60,622 nt of DNA from the NCBI GenBank assembly GCA_035551995.1, contig DASZME010000038.1:1-60622 (forward strand), read 5' to 3'. This stretch comes from RYN-428 sp035551995. Lineage in GTDB: Bacteria; Planctomycetota; Phycisphaerae; Tepidisphaerales; Tepidisphaeraceae. Numbering within the stretch: position 1 is the stretch's first letter; each line of letters opens with the position of its first letter. Position numbers and translations under genes: made by a program. Of this stretch, positions 25,048 to 34,008 are shown one piece after another. The notes beneath the pieces are model-generated. The model ran no database searches. It saw only the letters and a list, made by a program, of their open reading frames with translations, and was not told the origin of the DNA.

Positions 25048-28000
25048 TCAATCCACGTATACAAACTCATTCGCGCAGACCAACACCTGACAATACGCTT
25101 CCCAGGCCGATTCGATCGACAAAGCGGGTTTGCCTTCCGTCGGCGATTGCGATTCCTTCAACAAATCAAGGCCCACTTCGATCTCTTTATCCGTGGCGGC
25201 ACGCGAATATAAATGACGATACAACCAATCGATTCTTGCCCGATCCCCGCCCGGCGCCTCTTTGGCCGCTCGCTGGGCGATTCCCTTGGCCTGATCCAGC
25301 ACGAAGGGATTGTTCATCAAAAACAGCGCTTGCGGCGCCACCGTCGAATCAATCCGCTGATCGACGATCGCCGTCGAGTCGGCCGCGTCGAACAACGTTC
25401 GATAGTCGCTTCGTTCCGATCGAATCGTCATCAGGTAAAGCGTTCGGCGATGCGAATTGAGGTCGCGAATCGACGGCCCGCCGAGGGTTTCGTCCAAGGC
25501 GCCGGATTGTACGAGAAGATCGTCGCGGATCGCCTCGGCTTCCAGCCGGCGCCGTTTGACCCAGCCGAAGAGAAGGTCGTCGGGATCGGATTTTAACGTC
25601 GCCGGATCGGGCATCGACGATTGCCGATAGGCCGCCGTCAGCATGATTTCGCGCTGCATCGCCTTCATCGACCAGCCGGTGCGAATAAATTCCAGGGCAA
25701 GCCAATCGAGCAATTCCGGATACGTCGGCGGGATTCCAAGTTTTCCGAAATTGTTCGGTGTGCGCACGATCCCATCGTAAAAATGATGTTGCCAGAGACG
25801 ATTGACCATCACCCGCGCCGTCAGCGGGTTAGCCGGGCTGGCGAGGAAGTTCGCCAGCTCGATGCGGCCGCTGCCTTGCGAGATCGGCGGCTGAATATCG
25901 CCCGCCAAAAGTCGCGGCAGATGCCGGGCGACGCTGTCGCCCAGACGATCGTAGCGGCCCCGGATATGGATGTGCGTATCGGAAATCCCGGCGTAGATGC
26001 TGTTGGGAACGCCTCCCTCGGCCATCCCTTCGCACATCGGAAGCGGCGGCAAGGGATGCGATTTCAGTGCAGCGAGTTTCACCTCGTCTTCGGAAAGCTC
26101 CCGGCGCGTGTCGGCGGAAAGGCCGTCCCCGCGCTCGATCGGTAGACCGGCGAACAACCCTCTTGGCGCGACGAGATCGCGATAGAGCCTGGCGTCAGGC
26201 CCGGCCAGCGACGCGATGTCTTTTTTTTGCCTGCGAAGGTTCGCGGCGGCGGCGTCCAGCGAAATCAGGGATTGCCGCACCGCGATCGCCGCCGCGCCAA
26301 TTTGCTCGGCGTCTGTTCCCTCGGCCAGATCCGCCCATCGCGCGAGGGCCGATTCAGCGGGCGGCGCGCCGCCGGCCGGTTCATCGGAAATTTCATAAAA
26401 TTGCCATGTTTCGGCGTTGCCGAAGGCGTCGGCGTGGGGATTGCCTTTGCCGCCGGCTAACACGTCGCCCAGGATTTCCCGCGTCAGATTCCACGCGCGG
26501 CGCTGGCCGTCGGTTTCCACGACATCGAGCTCCACGACCGTCGTGTCGCAACTGTAATCTCCCTTGGGATACACGGCGACTTGAACCATCTCGCCCGCTT
26601 TTAACGTCACGGCGTCCAGCGCACCGGCGCCGCTACCGGCGGAGAATCGCTGACTTCCGCCGTTGGGGATTTCTCCCGACGCCAGGCGCCGCGACGTTCC
26701 CCCCGCGACGCGATCGACCGACCACGCGATGCCGTTGCCGCAGACTTTGTCGGCGTCGATCACGCGGCCGCGGATCGAGACGGCGACGGCGCCCGGATTG
26801 CGCCATCCGACCGCCACGCCGCTGTGAATCCCCGGATGAACCGTGACGCTCCGCGCCGGAAATACGATCGTTCCCAGCGCGATCGCCCGATCGGTGCTGT
26901 TGGCCGTCATCACCGGCGGTTGATCCACGGCCCCGGTCCATCCGTCCAGGCCGGCGATTCCCTTGATGCTGGCGTGAGGCGTGGATAACAACGAACGCGA
27001 CACGTCATGGGAAAAGTACGGTCCGACATACGCCAGCCAGCGGGTCAGCAACTGTCCGTTTAGATTTCGTTCGGCGGCGAAAGCCGCGATCGCCGTCTTT
27101 GCGGCCTTTGGCGGCAGCAGCCGATACTCACGCGCAGCCACCAGATATTTATCCACGTCGGGAATCAGCTTCTGCGACAGGGCCGAATTGTGGATTTGCT
27201 CGATCCGGTTTTCCAGAGAGACGATTTGCCCCTCGCGGTCCGCGCGCTTCTGTACTTCCGCCGGCGGCGCCAGGGTAAATCGCAGCAACGGGCCGCCGCT
27301 GGTCGACGATCCTTGTCCCGGCATGAAGTGACTGCTGAAGAAGATTCCCGCCAGCCCGTAATAATCATTCGTGCTGATCGGGTCGAACTTGTGATCGTGA
27401 CAGCGAGCGCACGCCAGCGTGAGGCCAAGAAACGCCCGCCCCGTTACGTCGATTTGATCGTCGACGATATCTGTTAACATTTTCTTGCGGTCCGCTTCCC
27501 CGCCGGGCCAGTTGCCGATCACGTACATTTCGGTGGCCACCAGGCCGTCGGCGTTGAACGCGCCGCCCTCGCCCGGGAGCAAATCGCCGGCGACCTGTTG
27601 CTTGATGAATCGATCGTACGGTAAGTCGTCGTTAAACGATTTCACGACCCAATCGCGATAGCGAAACGCATTGGCGCAATCGCCGGGGCTTCCTACGCCG
27701 CGGCTGTCGAATGAGTCGGTATAGCGCACCACGTCAAGCCAGTGCCGCCCCCAGTGCTCTCCGTAGTGGGGGTTGGCCAGCAGCGCATCGACCACTTTCG
27801 CAAAGCCGTCGGGAGAATCGTCGGCGACGAACGCGTCGACTTGTTCGGGCGCGGGGGGAAGGCCGATGAGATCGAAATACGCCCGGCGGATCAGCGTTCG
27901 CTTGTCGGCCGGCGGGGCGGGGCGAAGCCCTTTTTCGTCCAACTTCCGGCGGATGAAGCGATCGATCGGGGAATGATTCCACGCCTCATCGGCGACGTCA

Positions 28001-28479
28001 GGAATCGCCGGCGCGATCGGCGGATGATAGGCCCACTTCTTTCGCGCCTCGGACAGATCGGCGCCGACCGGCCTGGTTGCTTCGCCGCGCGGATCGAGCG
28101 CGCCTTGTCTCACCCACGCCGTCAGATCGCCTATTTGTTCGTCGGTGAGACGACGCTTTGGCGGCATCTTCAGGTCGGCGTTTGTCCAGCGGATCGCCTC
28201 GATGATCCGGCTATGCTCGGCGTCGCCGGGAACGAGGATCGGCCCGTCCTTGCCTCCGTTGCGGACACCTTGCGCGGTATCCAGACGCAGGTCGCCGCGC
28301 AGTTTCTTCGCCTGGGCGCTATGGCACGCATAACAGTTCTCGGCGAGGATCGGACGTATCTTTTTCTCGAAGAAATCGGAGTCTTCACCACGGGCGCCAT
28401 GGGCGATGAGAATCGCCGCCATCGTAAAAGCGATGATCGGCGACGCATATGCCGCTGATATTCGGTGACAACACATCAT
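25048..28479 (-). CDS. Planctomycete cytochrome C / DUF1549 / DUF1553 protein (PSD1)
   Basis: A 1143-residue exported protein with the standard planctomycete architecture. A signal segment (SPIIAFTMAAILIAHGARG) is followed by a PSCyt1 domain with haem motif C49-Y-A-C52-H53 and LRLDTAQGVRNGGKDGP. Then comes DUF1549 (about 160-370: IDRFIRRKLDEKGL, RRAYFDLIGLPP, HWLDVVRYTDS). A long middle region of low similarity follows, about residues 400-870, and DUF1553 (about 880-1120: NPLTARVMVNRLWQHHFYDG, GKLGIPPTYPELLDWLA, LNSHRRTLYLMT). The middle holds a beta-rich, LamG-like part. The downstream DUF1501 gene is its usual partner. The biochemical role is unknown. Confidence 0.93.
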   Translation of the reverse strand: MMCCHRISAAYASPIIAFTMAAILIAHGARGEDSDFFEKKIRPILAENCYACHSAQAKKLRGDLRLDTAQGVRNGGKDGPILVPGDAEHSRIIEAIRWTNADLKMPPKRRLTDEQIGDLTAWVRQGALDPRGEATRPVGADLSEARKKWAYHPPIAPAIPDVADEAWNHSPIDRFIRRKLDEKGLRPAPPADKRTLIRRAYFDLIGLPPAPEQVDAFVADDSPDGFAKVVDALLANPHYGEHWGRHWLDVVRYTDSFDSRGVGSPGDCANAFRYRDWVVKSFNDDLPYDRFIKQQVAGDLLPGEGGAFNADGLVATEMYVIGNWPGGEADRKKMLTDIVDDQIDVTGRAFLGLTLACARCHDHKFDPISTNDYYGLAGIFFSSHFMPGQGSSTSGGPLLRFTLAPPAEVQKRADREGQIVSLENRIEQIHNSALSQKLIPDVDKYLVAAREYRLLPPKAAKTAIAAFAAERNLNGQLLTRWLAYVGPYFSHDVSRSLLSTPHASIKGIAGLDGWTGAVDQPPVMTANSTDRAIALGTIVFPARSVTVHPGIHSGVAVGWRNPGAVAVSIRGRVIDADKVCGNGIAWSVDRVAGGTSRRLASGEIPNGGSQRFSAGSGAGALDAVTLKAGEMVQVAVYPKGDYSCDTTVVELDVVETDGQRRAWNLTREILGDVLAGGKGNPHADAFGNAETWQFYEISDEPAGGAPPAESALARWADLAEGTDAEQIGAAAIAVRQSLISLDAAAANLRRQKKDIASLAGPDARLYRDLVAPRGLFAGLPIERGDGLSADTRRELSEDEVKLAALKSHPLPPLPMCEGMAEGGVPNSIYAGISDTHIHIRGRYDRLGDSVARHLPRLLAGDIQPPISQGSGRIELANFLASPANPLTARVMVNRLWQHHFYDGIVRTPNNFGKLGIPPTYPELLDWLALEFIRTGWSMKAMQREIMLTAAYRQSSMPDPATLKSDPDDLLFGWVKRRRLEAEAIRDDLLVQSGALDETLGGPSIRDLNSHRRTLYLMTIRSERSDYRTLFDAADSTAIVDQRIDSTVAPQALFLMNNPFVLDQAKGIAQRAAKEAPGGDRARIDWLYRHLYSRAATDKEIEVGLDLLKESQSPTEGKPALSIESAWEAYCQVLVCANEFVYVD

Positions 28480-28621
28480 GAGAACGGTCTTCCTGCAATC
28501 GGTGTTACCGGTTTATCCGACGGGCGTTTAGCTTCGGCTCTCGCGGTATATCGCATTTCTCTCATCTCTACGCCAATTCGGAAAGCGGGGTCTTCGGCAC
28601 GAGGTTTGATTGTGGCTCGGC

Positions 28622-28915
28622 ATGTTCCAACTGAATCCGCCTCTTGTTCGCATAATAGTCGGCGGGCCGGGCTGGGAGGGTCCGACCGGCAGGGGCGTCG
28701 CGAACCTGGTTGAGCCTGGCCACCGCGACGACGACATCGTTTGGATTATCGATCTCGATGAAAATGGACAGACGTGGTGCGTTCCCAATCGTTATGTGCG
28801 GGCGCCGCGGAATATCACCTATGGCAGAAAACTCGAGACAAATAGCGGCCCCACCCCGCAGGCCACCAACGGCCACGCGTTTGACGGCGCGAAAACCACG
28901 CCACGCGGCCTGTAG
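28622..28915 (+). CDS. Small hypothetical protein
   Basis: A 97-residue ORF of unknown function. The first 70 residues look real: MFQLNPPLVRIIVGGPGWEG, then DDDIVWIIDLDENGQTWCVP and NRYVRAPRNITYGR. This pattern (glycine turn, acidic strand, WxxPN.xVR, N.T.GR) recalls short proteins seen near phage or mobile DNA, but I cannot name the family. No strong ribosome site precedes the ATG. The opposite strand is also open here but gives an unconvincing protein. It leads a run of three small ORFs. Confidence 0.45.
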   Translation: MFQLNPPLVRIIVGGPGWEGPTGRGVANLVEPGHRDDDIVWIIDLDENGQTWCVPNRYVRAPRNITYGRKLETNSGPTPQATNGHAFDGAKTTPRGL

Positions 28916-28953
28916 GGCAGTTTATTAATAGATGATCAAGACGGAGTAACACA

Positions 28954-29169
28954 ATGAGTCGGGCAATGGACTTACTTCGTGAGTTGGCAGCCTCTGAACG
29001 GCGAGAAAGGCTTTCGGCGGCAAATGCCGGGAACATGATGAATTCGATCGAATCACGGATGCTCGACCGGCCTGACGCCGCCGAGGGATATATTGCCCAT
29101 GCCTATGACGCAATGCGAATGCCCGAAAGGGAGTCGGCTTCGGCCGCGCCATTCCCGACGCTCGCGTAA
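28954..29169 (+). CDS. Small hypothetical helical protein
   Basis: A 71-residue ORF with GGAG nine bases before its ATG. Predicted mostly helical: MSRAMDLLRELAASERRERL, then MNSIESRMLDRPDAAEGYIA. No family is recognised. It lies between two other small ORFs on the same strand, each about 40-90 bases apart, which suggests a small accessory transcript. Confidence 0.4.
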   Translation: MSRAMDLLRELAASERRERLSAANAGNMMNSIESRMLDRPDAAEGYIAHAYDAMRMPERESASAAPFPTLA

Positions 29170-29261
29170 GGTATTCCGGAAGGCGCCAGATTTGCTGGGG
29201 CGTCTTTCAAAGATTGATATTAGGATGGAACCTTCCATCGCAGGCAACGTGATCAGGAGCC

Positions 29262-29459
29262 ATGATGATGCAGGATCAATATACAGACAAATCATTCCAA
29301 CTCGTCCCGGCGCTCATCGAGTGCAAGGACGACTCATGGGTCAGCGTTCCGCAACATAAAGCGGAACAACCAATCACGGAATTGGTGGCTGACTCATCCG
29401 CGCAAGTCTGGCAGGACTACTGTGATGCCCGTCTCCGACAGTTCGAAACGTGGCGTTAA
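29262..29459 (+). CDS. Small hypothetical protein
   Basis: A 65-residue ORF. Three ATGs stand in a row at 29262, 29265 and 29268. AGGAG at 29255-29259 fits the third best. The sequence is acidic and amphipathic (DKSFQLVPALIECKDDSWVS, ending DARLRQFETWR) with no recognised family. It is the last of three small ORFs before the large carbohydrate gene. Confidence 0.4.
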   Translation: MMMQDQYTDKSFQLVPALIECKDDSWVSVPQHKAEQPITELVADSSAQVWQDYCDARLRQFETWR

Positions 29460-29580
29460 GCAGGTTGTAAAGCGTGCGATCGTTTCTTCGCCTGCGGCGT
29501 ACTTTCGAGTTTAGGGGATTTCGTTCACAACTATTTTAACTACACACGCCGCCAGTCGCGGCGCAAGGAAGGTCGTCGCC

Positions 29581-32298
29581 ATGATTTCTCACTCCGATTC
29601 GGTCAAAAGTGCGGTTTTACGCCCGCTGTCTACGGACGTTCTGTCGTCGTCGGCCGAGCTTGAGCTTCAAAAGAGAGATAGTTCAAAAGCATTTGTGTGG
29701 GGAGCTGGAATCGAATGTTCATTTGTTCCGCACCTTAAGGTAGATCAATTTGAGTGGACGCAGCACGATCGCTGCTGGAAAGATGATTTTCGCCGCGCAA
29801 GGGAGGAATTGGGGCTATCGGCACTGCGGTATGCGTTGCCGTGGCACAAGATTGAAGCCGAGCCGGGCCGGTATGAGTGGGCGTCGGCGGACGAGCGCGT
29901 GCAGGCGGCCCATGAGATGGGGCTTGATCTCTACATGGACGTCATGCACTTCGGCACGCCGGTTTGGCTGCGGCAAGCGGCGGGCGACCCGGAATTCCCC
30001 GAGGCGCTGGAGCGTTTCGCCGGTGAGTTGGTCAACCGGTATCGCTCGACGATTCACAATTGGTGCCCGTGCAACGAGCCGTTGGTGTTATCGCTGTTCA
30101 GCGGAGATTTTGGATTTTGGCCTCCGCACGCGCGCAAGTGGAAGGGATACATGCCGGTATTGAGCCGGGTAATGCAGGGAACCAGCCGTGCGATTCGGGC
30201 AATTCGCCGCGCCGATCCGCGGGCGAACGTAATTCTCTGCGACAACGTGGAAAACTATAAGAGCCGGGTGGAGGACTTGCAGGTGGAGGTGCGCCGCCGG
30301 AATCTTCGCCGATATTTGGCGATGGATCTGCTGCTTGGGCGCGTCGATCGCGGGCATCCGCTGTTCAACTGGGTGACCGGTTACGGAATGAGCGAAATCG
30401 ATCTGGATTGGTTCTCGACGCATCCTCAGCGTCCGGACATTCTGGGGATCGACTATTACCCGAACAGCGAATGGCAACTCGACAAGGTGGGCGACTCCAT
30501 CCATCAGCGCCGAAGCGAAACGCCGCTGGGTCTTTATGGCATCGCCAAAGCCTATTACGACCGTTACGGCCTGCCGATGATGCTCACCGAAACCAGCGCC
30601 GACGGCCATCCGGTTAATCGCGAAATCTGGCTCGAGCAGACGATCGACGACTGCCGACGGCTTCGCGAAAACGGGATTCCGATGAACGGCTACTTCTGGT
30701 GGCCGATGATCGACCAAATCGACTGGGACGGCGCCCTCACGCACCGAGTAGGCAAAATTCACGACGTTGGGATTTATAATTTGCGCCGCCAGCCTGACGG
30801 TACGCTGACCCGCCATGCGACGCCATTGGTCGCTCAATTCGCAAAGTGCGTCGCCGGCGGCGACGAAACCGTCGGTAAGGTCGAGCGCCTGTCGGTGCCC
30901 GCCGACGAAAGCGATCAAGGGCCGCCGATCGGCGTGGAAATTCCGACGGTCGCGACGGCGACGACCGACCGGCTGACCCTTGTCGAAGTCCCCATCGAAA
31001 CTCCGAAGGTGAACGGCGACGGCGACGGGAAAGTGAACGGCAAAGCCAACGGCAAGATTCATGTCGCCGCCGACATCGACGTGAAACAACTCGACCGATA
31101 CGGCATCGTGGTATTCAGCCACCTGCGCTGGGGATTCGTCTGGCAGCGCCCCCAGCAGTTTCTCTCGCGCTTCGCCAAAAAGCACAAAATACTATTTGTC
31201 GAAGAACCCTTCTTTGACATTCCCGCCGGCGCCGAACCCCGGCTCGACTTTCACCGCGTGATGCCGAACGTCACGGTCATCTGCCCCCATCTGGCGCCGG
31301 AATGGAATCGCGACGGCAAGCTTCCGGCGCTGCTCCGCAAGCTCTCGCGCGAAGGGATCGACGCCGTCAACGACCACGGCGAATTCGATAAGCCGCTGCT
31401 TTGGTATTACTCCCCCATGGATTCCGCCTGGTCCTTGGGCTACTTCGACAACCGCGGCGTCATCTATGACTGCATGGACGAGCTCTCGCAGTTCACCGGC
31501 GCCCCCAAATCGCTCGTGGACAATGAAAATCGGCTGATGAGCTTTGCCGACGTGGTATTCACCGGCGGATTTGAACTGGGCGAGAAAAAACGGAAGGTAC
31601 ACGATAACGTCCATACCTTCGGCTGCGGCGTCGATTATTCTCACTTCTCCAAGGCCGCCGATCCGAGCACCCATGTCCCGCCGGACATCGACTTCATGAG
31701 CCGGCCGATTCTCGGCTGGTTCGGCGTGGTCGACGAACGCGTGGACTACGCGATGGTCGGGGAGATGGCCAGATTACGGCCGGCCTGGTCATTCGCGATG
31801 GTGGGCCCGGTGGTCAAGGTCGACCCCAATCTCCTTCCGCACTCGCCCAACCTGTTTTGGCTTGGCGGGCGTGACTATCAACAGCTACCCAATTATTGCC
31901 GCGCGTTCGACGTGAACATGATGTGTTTCGCGATGAACGCCGCCACCCAGTTCATCAATCCCACCAAAGGTCTTGAGTATATGGCGACCGGAAAGCCGAT
32001 CGTCAGCACGCCGGTGCGTGACGTGGTTCGACAATGGTCCAACATTGTCCGTCTTGCCAACACGGCGGAAGAATTTGTCGCGGCAGCCGAAGAGGCGCTG
32101 CGTTCGGGCCCAACCGACGAACGTGTTTTGCGCGGCACGGAACTTGCCAAGCAATGTTCATGGGAATCAACGGTGGATTCCATGCAATCACTTATTCGTC
32201 ACGGAATCAACGCCGCCGGCCGACGCTCGGCGCGGAATATTGAGCCGCTGAGCGAACAGGAGCTGGAATATGTATACATGGCTACTCAGGGTTCATGA
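29581..32298 (+). CDS. Glycoside hydrolase (clan A) fused to a GT4 glycosyltransferase
   Basis: A 905-residue two-enzyme protein. The start has AAGGAAGG eight bases upstream. Residues about 38-420 form a (beta/alpha)8 hydrolase related to GH1 beta-glucosidases, with the acid/base E166 in CNEP, the nucleophile E337 in LTETS, and WWPMIDQIDWDGAL. Residues about 430-505 are a low-complexity linker rich in Val, Asn, Gly and Lys. Residues about 510-890 are a GT-B transferase with FSHLRWGFVWQRPQQFLSRF, VIYDCMDELSQF, LGWFGVVDERVDY and NPTKGLEYMATGKPIVSTPV, like exopolysaccharide GT4 enzymes. One chain could therefore trim and extend a glycan. A flavoprotein gene follows 19 bases later. Confidence 0.85.
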   Translation: MISHSDSVKSAVLRPLSTDVLSSSAELELQKRDSSKAFVWGAGIECSFVPHLKVDQFEWTQHDRCWKDDFRRAREELGLSALRYALPWHKIEAEPGRYEWASADERVQAAHEMGLDLYMDVMHFGTPVWLRQAAGDPEFPEALERFAGELVNRYRSTIHNWCPCNEPLVLSLFSGDFGFWPPHARKWKGYMPVLSRVMQGTSRAIRAIRRADPRANVILCDNVENYKSRVEDLQVEVRRRNLRRYLAMDLLLGRVDRGHPLFNWVTGYGMSEIDLDWFSTHPQRPDILGIDYYPNSEWQLDKVGDSIHQRRSETPLGLYGIAKAYYDRYGLPMMLTETSADGHPVNREIWLEQTIDDCRRLRENGIPMNGYFWWPMIDQIDWDGALTHRVGKIHDVGIYNLRRQPDGTLTRHATPLVAQFAKCVAGGDETVGKVERLSVPADESDQGPPIGVEIPTVATATTDRLTLVEVPIETPKVNGDGDGKVNGKANGKIHVAADIDVKQLDRYGIVVFSHLRWGFVWQRPQQFLSRFAKKHKILFVEEPFFDIPAGAEPRLDFHRVMPNVTVICPHLAPEWNRDGKLPALLRKLSREGIDAVNDHGEFDKPLLWYYSPMDSAWSLGYFDNRGVIYDCMDELSQFTGAPKSLVDNENRLMSFADVVFTGGFELGEKKRKVHDNVHTFGCGVDYSHFSKAADPSTHVPPDIDFMSRPILGWFGVVDERVDYAMVGEMARLRPAWSFAMVGPVVKVDPNLLPHSPNLFWLGGRDYQQLPNYCRAFDVNMMCFAMNAATQFINPTKGLEYMATGKPIVSTPVRDVVRQWSNIVRLANTAEEFVAAAEEALRSGPTDERVLRGTELAKQCSWESTVDSMQSLIRHGINAAGRRSARNIEPLSEQELEYVYMATQGS

Positions 32299-32317
32299 AT
32301 AAGGAAGGGCTACAGCA

Positions 32318-33856
32318 ATGGAAAAGCGAATTGTGATCATCGGCGCCGGTCCGACCGGCCTGGGCGCCGGGTATCGGCTCAAAGAACTGGGCTACAAGAA
32401 CTTTGGTGTTTACGATCGTCTGCCGTACATTGGTGGACTGGCTGGTAGTTTCGCGGACTCCGCCGGCTTCACGTGGGACATCGGCGGCCATGTGATGTTT
32501 TCGCACTACAAGTATTACGATGACGTCTTCGATAAACTGATGGGAGACGAGTTTCAACTGAACATGCGGGAGTGCTGGGTTCGCATGTTTGAATCCTGGG
32601 TACCTTATCCGTTCCAGAATAACATTCGGCATCTCCCCAAGGAGGTCACTTACGAATGTCTCGCCGGCCTGGTGGAAGCGCAGACCAAGCGGGATCCCAA
32701 AGCGGCAGGCAATTTTGAAGAGTTCATCGACGCGGTGTTCGGCGACGGAATCGCCAAATATTTCATGAAGCCGTACAACTTTAAGGTATGGGCGCACCCG
32801 CCGAAAATGATGAATAAGGAATGGATCGGCGAGCGCGTCGCGGTGCTTGACGTCAACCGCGCCATCAAGAACGTGGTCATGCAGTCCGACGATTTCGGCT
32901 GGGGCCCCAACAACCAGTTCAAGTTTCCGCTGCGCGGCGGCACCGGTGAATTCTATCGCCGTTTCGCCAAGCCTCTTGAAGGACACGTTCATCTGAACAA
33001 GACGGTCGATTTCATCAATCTCCTGAAAAAGGAAGTTCGCTTCTCCGACGGTGAAATTCAAAAGTATGACGAACTGATTTCGACCGTTCCTCTCGATAAG
33101 CTGTGCAATGACATGTTGAACGGCGAGGTGCCGCGCGAGGTCAAACGTCAGGCTGCGTCGCTCCAGCATTCCGGCGGTTATATGGTGGGTATCGGGATTA
33201 AACAGCCTTGTCCCTCGACCAAGAGCTGGATGTACTTTCCGGAGAGCAATTGCCCCTTCTACCGCGCGACGTATTTGAGCAATTATTCTCCCTATATGAC
33301 CCCGGACAATAACACCCACTATTCCTTACTATGCGAAACCAGCTATAGCGCGTTTAAGCCGGTGGAGGGCGGACGCATTGTGGATGATACCATCGATGGT
33401 TTGGTCAATGCCGGCCTGATCCAAGACAGCGATCGAAAGGATATCGTCGATACGTGGGTATTTGACGCAAAATATAGTTATCCAACGCCGACCGTCGAGC
33501 GAGACGCCATTCTTGCCGAAGTGATTCCCTGCCTGGAGCAGCATGGCATTTACAGTCGCGGGCGCTTTGGCATGTGGAAGTATGAAGTGTCGAACACCGA
33601 CCATTCTCTTATGCAAGGCGTCGAGCTGGTGAACCGGCTGTTGCTCGATGAGCCGGAGACGACGATCGGCATGAAATACGCCAGCACCGGGGACGGCCGC
33701 AATGCGGCAGTACACGAGCGTAGCGCTCATGCCGGTTCCGGCGAAAAGCGCACAGCCGCCGTGACCGTTTCTCCGACCAAGTCTCACAAAGATCCGGGCG
33801 ACAAGTCCGAGGCGCACGTTTCGGAGGAGGAATTGGGAGTGACCGCGGGAGAATGA
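32318..33856 (+). CDS. FAD protein of the UDP-galactopyranose mutase/protoporphyrinogen oxidase type
   Basis: A 512-residue flavoprotein with AGGAAGG before its ATG. The FAD site is VIIGAGPTGLGAGYRLKEL, then YIGGLAGSF and WDIGGHVMFSHY. PLRGGTGEFYRRFAKPL and STVPLDKLCNDML are shared with amino-oxidase-like proteins and UDP-galactopyranose mutases. The last 55 residues (after about 455) are low-complexity and lysine-rich. Given its place right after the hydrolase-glycosyltransferase fusion, a role in making or rearranging a sugar nucleotide is likely. Oxidation of a carotenoid or porphyrin is a less likely alternative. Active-site residues cannot be confirmed by eye. Confidence 0.7.
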   Translation: MEKRIVIIGAGPTGLGAGYRLKELGYKNFGVYDRLPYIGGLAGSFADSAGFTWDIGGHVMFSHYKYYDDVFDKLMGDEFQLNMRECWVRMFESWVPYPFQNNIRHLPKEVTYECLAGLVEAQTKRDPKAAGNFEEFIDAVFGDGIAKYFMKPYNFKVWAHPPKMMNKEWIGERVAVLDVNRAIKNVVMQSDDFGWGPNNQFKFPLRGGTGEFYRRFAKPLEGHVHLNKTVDFINLLKKEVRFSDGEIQKYDELISTVPLDKLCNDMLNGEVPREVKRQAASLQHSGGYMVGIGIKQPCPSTKSWMYFPESNCPFYRATYLSNYSPYMTPDNNTHYSLLCETSYSAFKPVEGGRIVDDTIDGLVNAGLIQDSDRKDIVDTWVFDAKYSYPTPTVERDAILAEVIPCLEQHGIYSRGRFGMWKYEVSNTDHSLMQGVELVNRLLLDEPETTIGMKYASTGDGRNAAVHERSAHAGSGEKRTAAVTVSPTKSHKDPGDKSEAHVSEEELGVTAGE

Positions 33857-33911
33857 CCGCAAAGCGCGGCCAAAAGAATTTAGGCGCGCGACGGCGATGC
33901 GTTACGAAAAT

Positions 33912-33977
33912 GCGAAGCGGAGCGATTGCTTTGGCTGGAACCGAGATTCCGGGCGAGACAAAGCGCTCCGCTTTCGC
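33912..33977. terminator. Hairpin between convergent genes
   Basis: GCGAAGCGGAGCG (33912-33924) and CGCTCCGCTTTCGC (33964-33977) form a long near-perfect stem with a 39-base loop. It lies between the flavoprotein gene and the convergent hydrolase gene and may end both transcripts. Confidence 0.45.
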
Positions 33978-34008
33978 GTTCGACCCGCTCGATTCTCGAG
34001 TACACCCC

